Counted from the first letter of the stretch, positions 47,505 through 58,603 are shown. The stretch is 64,000 nt of DNA from Silvania hatchlandensis (GCF_025564065.1 NZ_JAMGZK010000041.1:62001-126000); one strand, 5' to 3'. The notes: generated from the letters alone by a model not told the origin. A program made the numbers and translations.

Positions 47505-47663
47505 TCAGCGCCATTCCCTGCGCGGCGATGGCCAGACAGAACGAACCGGCGAAAAAAAATGGCGATAGTTAAGCCGTTCAGCCCCAAGAAAGGCATCAAA
47601 AACCATGTTTATTGGCAGTAAGCAAATTAATGTAATTGAAGTTAATTTTCCTTTATGTCGCAT
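47505..47663 (-). pseudogene. Possible small membrane protein ORF, frameshifted in a T-run
   Basis: Minus-strand ATG at 47663 with AGGAAA about 9 nt upstream encodes MRHKGKLTSITLICLLPIN..., 52 residues, stopping at 47505. One more T in the eight-base homopolymer (A-run on the plus strand near 47552-47559) would instead give YRHFFFAGSFCLAIAAQGMALTKLF and end at the terminator stem, a two-segment membrane protein of about 67 residues. Family not recognised; the case rests on hydrophobicity and the ribosome site. Confidence 0.35.
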
Positions 47664-47943
47664 GATGGCGATTTCCTGATCCTGTAAAAATATAACACAC
47701 GTCTGAATACCCCTTTATGGGTGGATTTGGGTGCTGCCTGGTAGTTATCTTTTGGCGCAAACATATCCCACTCTAAAATAAAGGGTGGTATCGTCGCCTT
47801 TCAGTTCGCTATTGTAACTGAATCGGTAGGGTGTATTACGGCAAGTAATTAAACAATCGCTCGCGATATATTAAACAATGGCGCGTATACAATATCCGAC
47901 GCGGGGCGTACAATCTGAATTCATCTCACTGCCGGGTCAGGTC
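47664..47943. other. Non-coding region with LysR-site-like direct repeats
   Basis: 280 bp between the minus-strand small ORF and the LysR remnant. Two copies of ATTAAACAAT start at 47848 and 47870, exactly 22 bp apart (two helical turns). This may be the operator of the divergent, now broken, LysR regulator. Nothing else recognised. Confidence 0.45.
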
Positions 47944-48195
47944 ATGTTCAAGCATATTCAGGATATGGCGCTTTTTGCGCTACTGGTAAAAAAGGGTTCA
48001 TTTACCAGAACAGCCGCAGAATGGGGAATGACAAAATCCAGGATCAGCCAGTGAGTCAGCTGCCTGGAAGAGGAGCTGAATGCCAGCGCGCGCGGCGCGG
48101 AAACGATGCAGAAACTGCATCTTTGCGATTTTGCCAGATACATTGTGAAGCCCTTTATTGAGAGCGGACAGCTACAGGTGATTCTCCCAGACTGA
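47944..48195 (+). pseudogene. LysR-type regulator remnant
   Basis: MFKHIQDMALFALLVKKGSFTRTAAEWGMTKSRISQ is a normal LysR helix-turn-helix start. It is broken by an in-frame TGA, then continues (VSCLEEELNASARG) and jumps to a C-terminal-like ARYIVKPFIESGQLQVILPD before the final stop at 48193-48195. About 200 residues of the effector domain are missing. A stop plus a large internal deletion make it a clear pseudogene. Confidence 0.85.
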
Positions 48196-48392
48196 TCGGT
48201 TCAACAAATCGAGCTTTGGATGATTTACCAAAGTAAGAACAACAATCCCGTAATCCTTCATGATTATATTAACTTTGTTGTTAAGTATAATATTATCGAA
48301 AGCTGTATATGATATTCTGCTAGTCCTTAATAGTCATATGAATCAAACATAAGCTGTTATTCACTGGCAGCTTTCTGGCATACATCGAAAAA

Positions 48393-48815
48393 ATGAATAC
48401 GAAAATGGTTTTAAAAGAGAAGGCCGCATTAATCAATGCCGAGAAGTGCAAAATGGATAAGTTGTGGAATATTTATGCGATGGCATTAATTAAGAAGATA
48501 ACCGCCAGTGAGCGTTTATATCATCATCAGATTGTGCCATATCAAAAAGACCGCTTGCTGGTGCGCGTATTCGGTAGTGTACATATCAATATTATCCGCT
48601 GCGGGACGTTCGGCTCAATTAATATCGACTATCTGGTGGAATCCGCCGAGCTGGGTGCTATCGAGGTGCCTTCATCACGCCTGCACCAGAATGGAATGTT
48701 GGATGATGATATTGTCCTCGCGGAAAGTGAACAGGTTTTTGACCATTACCTGAACAAACTCAACCTTATCTATAACCACATCCTGCAATTTTCTGCCAGG
48801 GCCGGGCAGGAATGA
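48393..48815 (+). CDS. HycA-like protein (formate hydrogenlyase regulator family)
   Basis: 140 residues, intact. Its pattern (KLWNIYAMALIKKITASERLYHH, INIDYLVES, a GMLDDDIVL turn, EQVFDHYLNKLNLIYNHI) follows E. coli HycA (DQWHIYCNSL..., GMIDGKVN, EQVLEHYLEKI), the repressor of formate hydrogenlyase genes, over most of its length but at low identity. It is far from any hyc gene here. No clear ribosome site; ATG 48405 is another possible start. AT-rich and flanked by pseudogenes. Overlaps the next (broken) gene by 4 bp. Confidence 0.6.
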   Translation: MNTKMVLKEKAALINAEKCKMDKLWNIYAMALIKKITASERLYHHQIVPYQKDRLLVRVFGSVHINIIRCGTFGSINIDYLVESAELGAIEVPSSRLHQNGMLDDDIVLAESEQVFDHYLNKLNLIYNHILQFSARAGQE

Positions 48816-49430
48816 TCGTCAGGCCCGAGCAGGGCTGGCTGTGCAAACTGTTCTCATGGCGCGGCTCAATCATGCGCAAAATCACCCGGCAGATGTGTTT
48901 CTTTGTGTTGTTAAACATCGCCTATCTCTATTTTTTGCCGCTGCTGCATCTGCACGGTCTGGTGGCAAAAGAGAGCTCGGTCTATTTTATTGGTATCACC
49001 ATTTCGATTTCGGTGTTTCTGGGGTTTCGCAACAATACCGCCTGGCTTCGTTTGTGCACCAGAATTTCAGGCACTATCTGGATAAAATGAGCGCCATTCA
49101 GGGCGGTTGCGAACGCATCAGCAACACGCCGATCCCCTTCGCGTACTCGCTGCTGCTGCACCGGACGGTGGGAATTTTTTGCGCCATTTATCCACTGCTG
49201 CTGATTAACAACTTTGGGTACTGACGCTGTTGTTCTCGGTATTCACCACCTACGCGCTACTGGCGTTGGATGCGATTGCCACCGAGCTGGAAGATCCTTT
49301 CGGTATTGAAGATAACGATCTGCCGCTCAACGCGATTTGCAACACGCTGGAGATCGACTTACGCGAGATGGTCAAAGACAGCCGCCTGCCGGAAAGAATG
49401 CTACCGGATAAAAATTTTCGTCTGCTGTGA
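48812..49430 (+). pseudogene. Bestrophin-family (YneE-like) channel, degraded
   Basis: Pieces of one gene in three frames. 48812-49090 gives MIVRPEQGWLCKLFSWRGSI...VFLGFRNNTAWLR, the start of an YneE-type bestrophin. About 49080-49224 gives GGCERISNTPIPFAYSLLLHRTVGIFC, and 49228-49430 gives LLALDAIATELEDPFGIEDNDLPLNAIC...LPDKNF, the typical end. Roughly 110 residues of the middle are lost and there are at least two frame changes. Confidence 0.88.
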
Positions 49431-49461
49431 CGCATGAGGGGGCTTGCGCCCCCGTTAAGCG

Positions 49462-50424
49462 CTATTTATCCATCGCCTGTTCGTTTTTCGCCCGCAGCTT
49501 TTTCGCCCGACTTTCAAGGATCAGGTAGCAGACGGTGGCCAGCGCCAGCGGTAAGAAGTAGTACAGCATGCGGTAGGCCAGCAGGGCGGCGATGATCGTC
49601 CCGTGGGAGACATGCTCCCCGGCCAGCAGGGCGATAAACACCGCCTCCAGCACGCCGATCCCCGCCGGGATATGCATAATCACCCCGGCAATACTGCTCA
49701 CCAGCAGCACGCCGAGCACGAAGAAGTAGTTCACGTCCTCGCCCATCAGCAGCCAGATAATCGCCCCCATCGCCATCCAGTTGGCGGCGGAAATCCCCAT
49801 CTGCGCCAGCGCAAAGCGCCAGGACGGGAGCACCAGCTTCTGCCCTTTGATGGTCATATGACGTCGCTTCGCAAACGCGCAGGCCCACAGATAGAAGCTG
49901 ATCATCAGCAGCAGCACGATGCCGATAATGCGCAGCGTCATCTGATCGATGTACCAGTGGTCCGGCAGCTGCACCACGCCTGCGGTAAAAATCACCCCAC
50001 CCAGCAGAATATAGCCCAGCCAGTTGGTGGTGATGCTGAGGGAGAAGATGCGGGTGATGGTGGCGCTGGGCAGGCCCAGACGCGAGTAAAGGCGATAGCG
50101 CATGCCGATGCCGCCCACCCAGGTGCTGAGGGTCAGGTTAAAGGCGTAGCAGATAAACGACACCAGCATTACCTGACGCTTGGCCAGCTTATGGCCGCAG
50201 TAGATCCGCCCCAGCAGATCGTAACAGCCATAGATCAGGAAGCTCACCACCACCAGCGCCACCGCGCTCAGCAGCGACACCCGGTCATAGTTACGAATGA
50301 CCTTCCAGACCTCTTCCCAGTCGACCTTCTGCGCATACACCACCAGCAGCACCGCCACGGCGATAAAAAACAGCCAGGTGAGGATTTTTTTTGCCAGACG
50401 CCAGCGCGAATTTTTTTTCGTCAT
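49462..50424 (-). CDS. ybhN: YbhN, lysylphosphatidylglycerol-synthetase-transmembrane-type (UPF0104) protein
   Basis: 320 residues with about eight hydrophobic segments; the FNLTLSTWVGGIGMRYRLYSRLGL and IPAGIGVLEAVFIALL motifs define the family. Thought to act on or move lipids; in E. coli it lies in one operon with cardiolipin synthase B. Its ATG overlaps the clsB stop by one base on the minus strand. Confidence 0.93.
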   Translation of the reverse strand: MTKKNSRWRLAKKILTWLFFIAVAVLLVVYAQKVDWEEVWKVIRNYDRVSLLSAVALVVVSFLIYGCYDLLGRIYCGHKLAKRQVMLVSFICYAFNLTLSTWVGGIGMRYRLYSRLGLPSATITRIFSLSITTNWLGYILLGGVIFTAGVVQLPDHWYIDQMTLRIIGIVLLLMISFYLWACAFAKRRHMTIKGQKLVLPSWRFALAQMGISAANWMAMGAIIWLLMGEDVNYFFVLGVLLVSSIAGVIMHIPAGIGVLEAVFIALLAGEHVSHGTIIAALLAYRMLYYFLPLALATVCYLILESRAKKLRAKNEQAMDK

Positions 50425-51665
50425 CAGGGTTTTGCCCCCGTGTCGCTTGCTTCAACGCGATCCTGGGTCTCAATGGAAGGCTGCACCGGCGGCGGCACCT
50501 GAGACAGTTCAGGGGTGTGCGCGGGCAACCAGCCCACCAGCGCCGGGAAATGGCGTAAAAAGTGGAACGCCAGCACGCTTTTGCTCAGGTTCCACCAGGT
50601 GCGTTTCGGCACCATCGACTCATCCACGCGCACGCAGTCTTTGGCAATGATGGCGGACAGATTCTCGCGCAGGGTGTGGTTAAACTGGCGATCGTGAATG
50701 ATCAGGTTAGCCTCCAGATTCAGCGACAGGCTGAGGGGATCAAGGTTGCTGGAACCGACGGTCACCCAGTGATCGTCCATCAGCGCCACCTTGCCGTGCA
50801 GCGGACGGCGGCGGTATTCGAAGATCTGAACCCCACCCTTCACCAGATAGTGATACAGCAGGCGCGCGCCCACGGTCACAATCGGCATATCCGGCTCACC
50901 CTGCACGATAAGCTTCACCCGCACCCCGCGCCGGGCCGCATTGCGCATGGCGTGCAGCAGACGATAGCCCGGGAAGAAGTAGGCGTTGGCGATGATCACT
51001 TCGCGCCTGGCGTTGGTTAGCATCTTCAGATAGTGCTTCTCAATGTCATCCCGGTGCTCCTCATTATCGCGCCAGACAAACAGCGCCTGCGCCTCACCGG
51101 GCTTCACATTCTCTTCCGCGCGATGACGGCGCTTCCACCAGCGGCGGCCTGCGACTTTGCCGGGCAGATTTTCCAGCACGTACTGCAAAATATCCTGCAC
51201 CACCGGGCCTTCGACCTGCACCGCATAATCCTGCTTGGCCTCCGGGCCATAGTCAGACATATGTTCATCGGAGTAGTTAATGCCGCCGACAAAGGCAGTC
51301 TTGTCATCCACCACCACGATTTTGCGATGCATCCGGCGGAACACGTTAGTGCGCAAGCCAAACAGGGGAGGGCGCGGATCGTAGTAGCGGAATACCACCC
51401 CTGCCGACGTCAGCTCGCCGACAAAGTTATCGTCAAGGTCGGGAGAGCCGTAGCCGTCGAGCAGTACCTCAACATGCACGCCGCGTTGGGCCGCACGTAG
51501 AACGGCGTCGTGCAGCTTGCGGCCTACACCGTCGTCAAACCAGATAAAGGTTTCGAGGAGGATGCGGTTCTGGGCTTTATTGATGGCGGCAAACACCGCC
51601 GGATAATAGCTATCGCCATTTTCCAGCAGCGCGATCCGGTTCCCACTTCGCCATGAACATTTCAT
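50424..51665 (-). CDS. clsB: Cardiolipin synthase B
   Basis: 413-residue phospholipase-D superfamily enzyme that makes cardiolipin (and in E. coli can make phosphatidylglycerol). Two HKD motifs: HRKIVVVDD at residue 113 onward and HGKVALMDD in the second half, each followed by the usual GG/GS pair. Older name ybhO. Overlaps ybhP by 4 bp; the C-terminal tail is proline-rich. Confidence 0.96.
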   Translation of the reverse strand: MKCSWRSGNRIALLENGDSYYPAVFAAINKAQNRILLETFIWFDDGVGRKLHDAVLRAAQRGVHVEVLLDGYGSPDLDDNFVGELTSAGVVFRYYDPRPPLFGLRTNVFRRMHRKIVVVDDKTAFVGGINYSDEHMSDYGPEAKQDYAVQVEGPVVQDILQYVLENLPGKVAGRRWWKRRHRAEENVKPGEAQALFVWRDNEEHRDDIEKHYLKMLTNARREVIIANAYFFPGYRLLHAMRNAARRGVRVKLIVQGEPDMPIVTVGARLLYHYLVKGGVQIFEYRRRPLHGKVALMDDHWVTVGSSNLDPLSLSLNLEANLIIHDRQFNHTLRENLSAIIAKDCVRVDESMVPKRTWWNLSKSVLAFHFLRHFPALVGWLPAHTPELSQVPPPVQPSIETQDRVEASDTGAKP

Positions 51666-52423
51666 AGGTGAATCTCCGCACTCAGTGGCGCATGGTCGGA
51701 AAGATGGCGCCAGTTGCGCAGCGCCAGCGCGGTCGGGCTACTGGCATGGGCATTTTTGACATAGATCCTGTCGAGGCGCAGCAGCGGGAAGTTCACCGGA
51801 AAAGTACGCGCCGGTCTGCCGTGCGCGCGGGTGAAGATCTCATCCAGCCCGGCCTGTGTTTTCAACGGATGGTTGGCGCGCTGACGCCAGTCGTTAAAAT
51901 CACCGGCCACCACCACCGGATCGCCCTCGGGCAGGGCATTGACCCATTCGGCCATCATCTGCAGCTGCGCCTTGCGGTGGGCTTCACGCAGGCCAAGGTG
52001 AACGGAGGCGACGTGCAGCGCACCTCCCTTTTCCGGCAGCGCAATCCGGCAGTACAGCAGGCCGCGCTTTTCGCTCTCGCCTACCGAAACATCGTGGTTT
52101 TCATAATGCTCGATGGGGTAGCGGGAGAGGATCGCGTTGCCGTGATGCCCTTCGGGATAGACCGCGTTGCGCCCGTAGGCATAGTCGCTCCACATGGTGT
52201 CGGCGAGAAATTCATAGTGGCTGGTATCCGGCCAGTTTTCCACGTGCAGCGGGTGCACTTCATGCGCGCCCATCACCTCCTGCAGGCAGACAATATCGGC
52301 GCTGACGGTACGTACCGCATCGCGTAATTCGGGCAAAATAAAGCGGCGGTTAAAAGCCGTAAATCCTTTATGGATATTAATCGTCAATACTTTCAACGAA
52401 AAATGGCGCGCTTGTGGGCTCAT
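51662..52423 (-). CDS. ybhP: YbhP, endonuclease/exonuclease/phosphatase family protein
   Basis: 253 residues with the metal-phosphoesterase motifs [31 protein letters not shown] and SDHAPL in order. Precise substrate unknown; location with clsB and ybhN hints at phospholipid metabolism. First gene of the ybhP-clsB-ybhN unit. Confidence 0.94.
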   Translation of the reverse strand: MSPQARHFSLKVLTINIHKGFTAFNRRFILPELRDAVRTVSADIVCLQEVMGAHEVHPLHVENWPDTSHYEFLADTMWSDYAYGRNAVYPEGHHGNAILSRYPIEHYENHDVSVGESEKRGLLYCRIALPEKGGALHVASVHLGLREAHRKAQLQMMAEWVNALPEGDPVVVAGDFNDWRQRANHPLKTQAGLDEIFTRAHGRPARTFPVNFPLLRLDRIYVKNAHASSPTALALRNWRHLSDHAPLSAEIHL

Positions 52424-52556
52424 ATATTCCTTCCGGCATCACTATCCTGATGAAAATAAAGTGTAGTCGGCGTCACAAAAAGGTGCTGTGTTACGGAATT
52501 TTCCGTAAAGTGCGATAGTCTGAACAAGCAGACAAAGATCCTTCAGGAGAGTACCC

Positions 52557-52967
52557 ATGAAATGGCAACAACGCATACGTGTCGCGACCGGCCTCAGTTG
52601 CTGGCAGATTATGTTGCATTTGCTGGTTGTCGCCGTTGTGGTGATGGCATGGATGAGCGGGGCGCTGGTGCGCGTCGGCTTAGGATTATGTGTCCTGTAC
52701 GGTGTCACCGTATTAATGATGCTTTTTTTACAGCGCCATCACGATCCGCGCTGGCGTGAAGTGGCGGACGTGCTTGAAGAGCTCACCACCACGTGGTATT
52801 TCGGCGCGGCAGTCATCGTGCTGTGGCTGCTGTCACGCGTGCTGCAAAACAACCTGCTGCTGGCCCTCGCGGGGCTGGCTATCCTTGCAGGGCCAGCGGT
52901 TGTTTCCCTGGTAGCGAAAGAGAAAAAGCTACGCGATATTCCGCCTGAACATCGCGTACGCCACTGA
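52557..52967 (+). CDS. ybhQ: YbhQ inner-membrane protein
   Basis: 136 residues with about four hydrophobic segments, matching E. coli YbhQ, a protein of unknown function. CAGGAG lies 8-9 nt before ATG 52557. Its last 39 bp overlap the end of the convergent ybhR. Confidence 0.9.
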   Translation: MKWQQRIRVATGLSCWQIMLHLLVVAVVVMAWMSGALVRVGLGLCVLYGVTVLMMLFLQRHHDPRWREVADVLEELTTTWYFGAAVIVLWLLSRVLQNNLLLALAGLAILAGPAVVSLVAKEKKLRDIPPEHRVRH

Positions 52968-54035
52968 GCCCGTCACGGCCGCTATCACCAGTAGCGGCCA
53001 CAAACTCCCCCACACAATATCCAGACTCGCATCCTTCAGGTAGATTTGCTTGGTGATATCGGTAAAGTGCCGGATCGGGTTGACCCAGGTTAAATTCTGC
53101 AGCCACACCGGCATATTCTCGACCGGCGAAACATACCCCGAGAGCAAAATCGCCGGCATCATAAAGACAAACACCCCGATAAACGCCTGCTGCTGGGTCG
53201 AGCACAGTGCCGAAATCAGCAGGCCAAATCCCACCAGCGACAGCCCGTAAATCACCATCGTGAAATAGAACAACGCCAGCGAACCAGCAAACGGAATGTG
53301 ATAGGCCCAGATGCCGATCGCCAGCACGATAGTGGCCTGAAAGGTTGCAACAATCAGCGCCGGAACCGCTTTGCCGACAAAAATTTGCCACGTCGCCAGC
53401 GGCGAGACCAGCAGCTGATCCAGGGTGCCCTGCTCGCGCTCGCGGGCCACCGACAGCGAAGTGACGATCATCACCCCGATGGTGGTGATCATGGCGATCA
53501 GCGACGGCACCACAAACCATTTGTAATCGAGGTTCGGGTTATACCAGTTGCGCACCACCAGCTCGCTGTTGTTCGGTTTCGGTTTGCCCTCCATCAGCTC
53601 CTGCTGATAATCCTTCACCACCTGCTGCAGATAGTTGGCGGCAATCTGGGCGCTGTTAGAGTTACGCCCGTCAAGGATCAGCTGCAATGGGGCGGTTTCA
53701 AACCGGTCCAGGTTGCGTGAGAAATCTGCCGGGAAGCGCACCAGCAACAATGCCTTTTGCGTGTCGATGGTCGGCTGGATCGCCTGCGGGCTGTTCAGCA
53801 CCAGCACGTGGGTAAAAGCCTTCGCCCGGGCAAAGCGCTGGGTCAGCTCCACCGAATGCTTACCGTTATCTTCGTTGTAGACGGCGATGGTGGCGTTGGT
53901 CACCTCCAGCGTCGCCGCCCACGGGAACAGCAGCACCTGGATCAGCACCGGCAGCACCAGAATCGCGCGGGTTTGCGGTTCGCGCAGCAGGGACTGCAGC
54001 TCTTTACGAATCAAGGTCCATAAGCGATAAAACAT
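52929..54035 (-). CDS. ybhR: ABC exporter permease YbhR
   Basis: 368 residues, ABC-2 type permease: one N-terminal segment, a large periplasmic loop, then five segments; the [15 protein letters not shown] motif is the coupling region of the family. With YbhS and YbhF it forms the multidrug-type exporter; in E. coli this system has been linked to cefoperazone, tetracycline and cation export. Nine bp after ybhS. Confidence 0.94.
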   Translation of the reverse strand: MFYRLWTLIRKELQSLLREPQTRAILVLPVLIQVLLFPWAATLEVTNATIAVYNEDNGKHSVELTQRFARAKAFTHVLVLNSPQAIQPTIDTQKALLLVRFPADFSRNLDRFETAPLQLILDGRNSNSAQIAANYLQQVVKDYQQELMEGKPKPNNSELVVRNWYNPNLDYKWFVVPSLIAMITTIGVMIVTSLSVAREREQGTLDQLLVSPLATWQIFVGKAVPALIVATFQATIVLAIGIWAYHIPFAGSLALFYFTMVIYGLSLVGFGLLISALCSTQQQAFIGVFVFMMPAILLSGYVSPVENMPVWLQNLTWVNPIRHFTDITKQIYLKDASLDIVWGSLWPLLVIAAVTGSVAYAMFRRNIA

Positions 54036-54044
54036 CGTTGCTCC

Positions 54045-55178
54045 TTAATCCAGCCGCCGTTTGGTTTTCATCCACGTCAGCCCGATAAACATCACCGCCG
54101 AGGCGATTAAAAACAGCAGATTGACGATCAGCACCACCGGGATATTGCCCGCCAGAAACAGGCTTTGCAGGGTACTGACAAAATAGCGTGCCGGAATAAT
54201 GTAGGTCACCGCGCGGATCGCGGCGGGCATACTGTCGATCTGGAAAATAAACCCGGACAGCATAATCGACGGCAGAAAGGCAGCGTTCAGCGCCACCTGG
54301 GCGGCATTAAACTGGTTGCGGGTGACGGTGGAAATCAACAGTCCCATCCCCAGCGTGCTGAGCAAAAACAGGCTGGTGATGACAAACAGCACCAGCAGCG
54401 AGCCGCGATAGGGCACCCCAAGGATAAAGACTGCGACCAGCATGCACAGCAGCATCGCCAGCATCCCGAGGAAGTAGTAGGGGATAAGCTTACACAGCAG
54501 CAGCTCGGTACGCGTCACTTCGGTGGAGAGCAGCGCCTCCATGGTGCCGCGCTCCCACTCGCGGGCGATCACCAGCGAGGTCAAAATCGCGCCGATCACC
54601 GTCATGATAATGGTCACCGCGCCGGGGATAATAAAGTGCTGGCTGATGGCCGCCGGGTTAAACCAGTAGCGGGTCTGGACGTCGATCAGCGGTTCGAATT
54701 TCTCGCCGCGATCTTCGGCCCGCTGCATCTGCCACAGCTGCCAGATCCCCTCGGTGTAGCCCTGCACAAAGTTGGCCGTGTTGGGCTCGCTGCCGTCGGT
54801 GATCACCTGGATGGGGGCGGTTTCATTTGGGCGCGCCATCTGGGCGGCGAAATCTACCGGGATAACAATCAGGCCGCGAATGCGCCCGGCCTGCATCATC
54901 TGGATCAACTGCTGGCGATCGTCGCTGATGGTGGCGTCAATATACGGCGAACCGGTCATAGCGTGGGTAAAGTCCAGCGCCTCTTCGCTGCGCTGTTCCA
55001 GCAGAATGCCGACCCGCAGCTTGCTGGAGTCGAGGTTAATGCCGTAGCCAAAAATGAACAGCAGCAAGAGCGGGATCACCACCGCAATCAGCCAGCTGCT
55101 CGGATCGCGCACAATCTGGCGCGTCTCTTTAATGCACAGGGCGCGCACCCGGCGCCAGGAGAGGGCGCTACTGGACAT
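54045..55178 (-). CDS. ybhS: ABC exporter permease YbhS
   Basis: 377 residues, the same length as E. coli YbhS. Start ATG 55178 has AAGGAG 7 nt upstream on the minus strand; an ATG two codons earlier is too close to that site. Same ABC-2 layout as YbhR, with [20 protein letters not shown] as coupling motif. Its start overlaps the ybhF end. Confidence 0.94.
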   Translation of the reverse strand: MSSSALSWRRVRALCIKETRQIVRDPSSWLIAVVIPLLLLFIFGYGINLDSSKLRVGILLEQRSEEALDFTHAMTGSPYIDATISDDRQQLIQMMQAGRIRGLIVIPVDFAAQMARPNETAPIQVITDGSEPNTANFVQGYTEGIWQLWQMQRAEDRGEKFEPLIDVQTRYWFNPAAISQHFIIPGAVTIIMTVIGAILTSLVIAREWERGTMEALLSTEVTRTELLLCKLIPYYFLGMLAMLLCMLVAVFILGVPYRGSLLVLFVITSLFLLSTLGMGLLISTVTRNQFNAAQVALNAAFLPSIMLSGFIFQIDSMPAAIRAVTYIIPARYFVSTLQSLFLAGNIPVVLIVNLLFLIASAVMFIGLTWMKTKRRLD

Positions 55179-56907
55179 GACCATGCTCCTTATCCCAGTC
55201 GTTAATCAGGGTAATAAACGCCTGCTCCATGGTCGGGTCGGCCTGGCTTTCGTCCGCCGCCTGGGCTTTCAGATCGTCCGGGGTGCCGTGGGCAATCAGC
55301 TTGCCGCGATAGACCAGCCCAATCCGGTCGCAATATTCCGCCTCATCCATAAAGTGGGTGGTGACCATCACCGTCACCCCTTTTTCCACCATGCTGTTGA
55401 TATGCAGCCAGAATTCGCGGCGGGTGAGGGGATCGACCCCGGAAGTGGGCTCATCGAGAAACAGAATATCCGGCTCATGCATCAGGGAGCAGGCCAGCGC
55501 CAGCCGCTGCTTGAAGCCGAGCGGCAGTTCATCGGTGGCGTGGCTGGCGATGCTGCGCAGGCCAAAGGCCTCACTCATACGATCGATCTTTTCGTTCTGC
55601 GCCCGCCCACGCAGGCCGTACACGCCGGAGAAAAAGCGCAGGTTCTGCTCGACGGTCAGGTTGCCGTAGAGAGAAAACTTTTGCGCCATATAGCCCAGAT
55701 GCTGCCGCGCCTTGCCAGAACTGACTTTTAAATCCATATCCAGCACCAGCGCTTTGCCGGAGGTCGGTACCAGCAGGCCACACATCATCTTAAAGGTGGT
55801 GGATTTGCCCGCGCCGTTGGGGCCCAGGAGGCCGAAAATTTCCCCGCGCTTCACCGCGAAGTTGACGTCGTCGGTGGCGGCAAAATCGCCAAACTTTTTG
55901 GTCAGCGATTTAGCTTCGATCACCGTTTCGCCAGGCGTCCCATCAACAGTATGCAGGATCGCCCCGAGGGGGGATTCCGCGGTGCCCGCCCCGCCCAGCA
56001 GGTCGATAAACGCATCTTCAAAGCGCGGGGCGGTATCGTCGAGGGTCAGCTCCGACAGGCCCGCACCCTGGCGGATATCCTCGGCGCTGGCCCCTTTTTT
56101 AACGATCACCCGCACCGATTTGCCCTGGATCATCCCGTCGCTGACCTCGGGTAGCTTGAGCACCCGCTGCAGCAGGCGGCGGTTATTCTCCTGCGGCGTG
56201 TGCAGCAGCAGGCTGCGCCCGGTCATGCTGTGGGTCAGGGCGGTTGGATCGCCCTGATACAGCAGCTCTCCCTCGTTCATCAGCAGCACGTCCCGGCACT
56301 GTTCGGCCTCGTCGAGATACGACGTGCTCCAGAGGATCAGCATCCCGTCGCCCGCCAGCTCATGCACCATCTGCCACAGCTCCCGACGCGAGATCGGGTC
56401 AACGCCGACGCCGGGTTCATCCAGCAGCAATACCTGCGGTTCGCCCACCAGCGTGCAGGCCAGCCCCAGCTTCTGCTTCATCCCACCGGAGAGTTTGCCC
56501 GCCAGGCGGCCGGTAAAGGGCCCGAGCGCGGTGAACTCCAGCAGGCGCTGGAAGGTTTTCTCCCGCACCTCGCCGGTGACGCTGCGCAGATCGGCGTACA
56601 GGGTCAGGTTCTCCATCACCGTCAGATCTTCGTATAAGCCGAACTTCTGAGGCATGTACCCCAGCATGGCGTGCAGGGCGCGATCGTCCTTGATGGGATC
56701 GAGTCCCAGCACGCTGGCCGTGCCCTCATCGGGCTTCAGCAGCCCGGCGAGCATGCGCATCAGGGTGGTTTTCCCGGCACCGTCCGGGCCGACCAGCCCG
56801 GTGACGTAGCCTTTATGCAGCGTGCAGTTGAGCGGTGCGACGGCGGGTTTGTCCATCCCGGCAAAGCGTTTGACCAGCCCCGAGAGCTGGATTACCGCGT
56901 CATTCAT
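55168..56907 (-). CDS. ybhF: ABC exporter ATPase YbhF (two nucleotide-binding domains)
   Basis: 579 residues with two fused ATPase domains. First: [33 protein letters not shown]. Second, from about residue 330: [33 protein letters not shown]. The second signature reads LPLGF rather than LSGGQ, also so in E. coli. ATG 56907 matches the E. coli start; four upstream codons are ignored. Overlaps ybhG by 8 bp. Confidence 0.96.
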   Translation of the reverse strand: MNDAVIQLSGLVKRFAGMDKPAVAPLNCTLHKGYVTGLVGPDGAGKTTLMRMLAGLLKPDEGTASVLGLDPIKDDRALHAMLGYMPQKFGLYEDLTVMENLTLYADLRSVTGEVREKTFQRLLEFTALGPFTGRLAGKLSGGMKQKLGLACTLVGEPQVLLLDEPGVGVDPISRRELWQMVHELAGDGMLILWSTSYLDEAEQCRDVLLMNEGELLYQGDPTALTHSMTGRSLLLHTPQENNRRLLQRVLKLPEVSDGMIQGKSVRVIVKKGASAEDIRQGAGLSELTLDDTAPRFEDAFIDLLGGAGTAESPLGAILHTVDGTPGETVIEAKSLTKKFGDFAATDDVNFAVKRGEIFGLLGPNGAGKSTTFKMMCGLLVPTSGKALVLDMDLKVSSGKARQHLGYMAQKFSLYGNLTVEQNLRFFSGVYGLRGRAQNEKIDRMSEAFGLRSIASHATDELPLGFKQRLALACSLMHEPDILFLDEPTSGVDPLTRREFWLHINSMVEKGVTVMVTTHFMDEAEYCDRIGLVYRGKLIAHGTPDDLKAQAADESQADPTMEQAFITLINDWDKEHGHVQ

Positions 56908-57895
56908 GGCGTTGTCCATTATCGAAGCTGACGGTCACCGGCATCCCCTGACGCAGGGCGTCGTCGGCATCGTTGACGATAATGCGCAGGCGATAAACCA
57001 GATCGGTGCGCAGATCCGGGGTTTCGACCGTTTTAGGCGTGAATTCGGCCGTCGGTGAGACAAACCCGATCTTGCCGTGGTACGGCTTATCCGGGCGTCC
57101 GTCGGTATAGAGCAACACTTCGCGCCCCGGCTTCGCATCGCCAAGACTGGTTTCATCAATATAGGCACGCACCCAGACCGGGCGGGTCAGGGAGAGGGTC
57201 AGCACCGTGCTACCCGCGCTTAACATGCTGCCCGGCTCCACGGCGCGGGTCATCAGCGTGCCGTTAGCCGGGGCCACCAGGGTGGTGTCGTGCAGGTCGA
57301 GCTGGGCCTGCGCCAGCTGGGCCTGAGCCTGTTCGAGGCTGGCTTTCGCCTGGGCGATATCCTGCTCACGGTTGCCGGAGCGGTACTGGCGCAATTTATC
57401 CTGCGCCGATTTCAGGCTCGCCAGGGCCTGATCCCGTGAGGAGCGGGCGTTTTCCAGATCGTTGGCCGACACGGTGCGGCTTTTCCACAACCCCTGCTGG
57501 CGGGCGAAGAAGTTCTGCGCGTAGTCATACGCGGCCTGCGCCTGTTTGACGGCGGCGGCGGCCTGAGCCACCTCTTCGTCACGGTAGCCTGCCTGCATTA
57601 AATCGTACTGCGCCTGGGCCACGGACACCCCGGCCTGCGCCTGCAGGAGCGCATTCTGGTACGGGGCTTTATCCAGCTCGCCCAGCGTCTGGCCGGCGGC
57701 AATCGCATCCCCTTCATCGACGGCTAACGAGGCCAGTCGCCCGCCGACGCGGAAGCTCATGTTTAGGGTGCGAATATCAACGTTACCGTACAGGGTCAGC
57801 GGTTTATCCTGCTGACTGTGATACCACCACCAGCCGCCGCATCCGGCGGCCAGCAAAACCACCACTGCCAGAACAATGACTACAGGTTTTTTCAT
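56900..57895 (-). CDS. ybhG: Membrane fusion protein YbhG (HlyD family)
   Basis: 331 residues: an N-terminal membrane anchor ([21 protein letters not shown]), split lipoyl/barrel-sandwich domains, and a long coiled-coil hairpin rich in Ala and Gln (residues about 80-200). It joins the YbhFSR exporter to an outer-membrane channel such as TolC. The cysteine 19 context (LLAAGC) resembles a lipobox, so a lipoprotein form cannot be ruled out. Overlaps cecR by 4 bp. Confidence 0.94.
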   Translation of the reverse strand: MKKPVVIVLAVVVLLAAGCGGWWWYHSQQDKPLTLYGNVDIRTLNMSFRVGGRLASLAVDEGDAIAAGQTLGELDKAPYQNALLQAQAGVSVAQAQYDLMQAGYRDEEVAQAAAAVKQAQAAYDYAQNFFARQQGLWKSRTVSANDLENARSSRDQALASLKSAQDKLRQYRSGNREQDIAQAKASLEQAQAQLAQAQLDLHDTTLVAPANGTLMTRAVEPGSMLSAGSTVLTLSLTRPVWVRAYIDETSLGDAKPGREVLLYTDGRPDKPYHGKIGFVSPTAEFTPKTVETPDLRTDLVYRLRIIVNDADDALRQGMPVTVSFDNGQRHE

Positions 57896-58569
57896 GACTC
57901 CAGGCTCCTTAGCGTTAAACCTTGCAGGATCAGATCGACGTGGCAGGTAATGACCTGACCAATTTGCGCGGCTTTATCCTCATCAAATTCCGTCCAACCG
58001 GTGCGTAACAAAATCGTCTCGCGGCCCAGGCGAAACGCCAGCACTTCACCCAGCAGCGCATGAGTATGCAAAATGGTCTGCGTATCGCTGGCATCACGTC
58101 CGGTATAGGCCGCCACCAGCCGGGTCAGATGGGTGTGCATCGGGGCGATAACCTGATCGTGTACCAGCTGGTAGGCAGCGGAAGGCGAGAGCTGCTCGCG
58201 TGAGATAAACTTACTCAGGTTCAGCGTATCGTCGTGGGTGAGCAGCTGAATCATGTTGTGGCAGGCATTCAGGATCAGCTGACGGATAGCCGCACGATCC
58301 GGCCTAGGGGCAACCAGCAGTTCGGAGGCCGCCTCCACGTGAGGGCGAAAGTTCGTGCCGATAAAATCGGCGATCCACTGGGCGCAGGCGAGGTACAGAT
58401 CCTCTTTCGAGCCAAAGTAGTAGGTGATGGCGGCGATATTCTGCCCGGCCTGGGCGGCGATATCTCGCGTGGTGGCATGCATACCGTACTCGCCAAACTG
58501 CGCCAGTGCGGCGGCAATTAGCTGGCTTTTAGCCTGCTCGCCTTTAATGGTGGTCGGGACTGGATTCAT
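57892..58569 (-). CDS. cecR: TetR-family regulator CecR (YbiH)
   Basis: 225 residues; HTH in [34 protein letters not shown] near the N-terminus. In E. coli CecR represses its own operon with ybhGFSR and also acts on rhlE. A GTG one codon upstream is in frame but ATG 58569 matches E. coli. A perfect palindrome lies just before the gene. Confidence 0.95.
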   Translation of the reverse strand: MNPVPTTIKGEQAKSQLIAAALAQFGEYGMHATTRDIAAQAGQNIAAITYYFGSKEDLYLACAQWIADFIGTNFRPHVEAASELLVAPRPDRAAIRQLILNACHNMIQLLTHDDTLNLSKFISREQLSPSAAYQLVHDQVIAPMHTHLTRLVAAYTGRDASDTQTILHTHALLGEVLAFRLGRETILLRTGWTEFDEDKAAQIGQVITCHVDLILQGLTLRSLES

Positions 58570-58583
58570 CACTGCTCACAGAG

Positions 58584-58603
58584 TTAATCAATCGATTGAT
58601 TAA
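58584..58603. promoter_or_regulatory. Putative CecR operator
   Basis: TTAATCAATCGATTGATTAA, a perfect 20-bp palindrome 15 bp before cecR and about 200 bp before the divergent rhlE. TetR-family regulators bind such sites next to their own genes. Confidence 0.8.

Noticed and set aside
54165-55205. 346-codon plus-strand frame across ybhS
   Set aside because: Antisense to ybhS; low-complexity His/Gln/Asp-rich translation.
56128-56178. Irregular GC-rich hairpins inside ybhF on either strand
   Set aside because: They are within coding sequence, lack T-runs and follow from codon bias.
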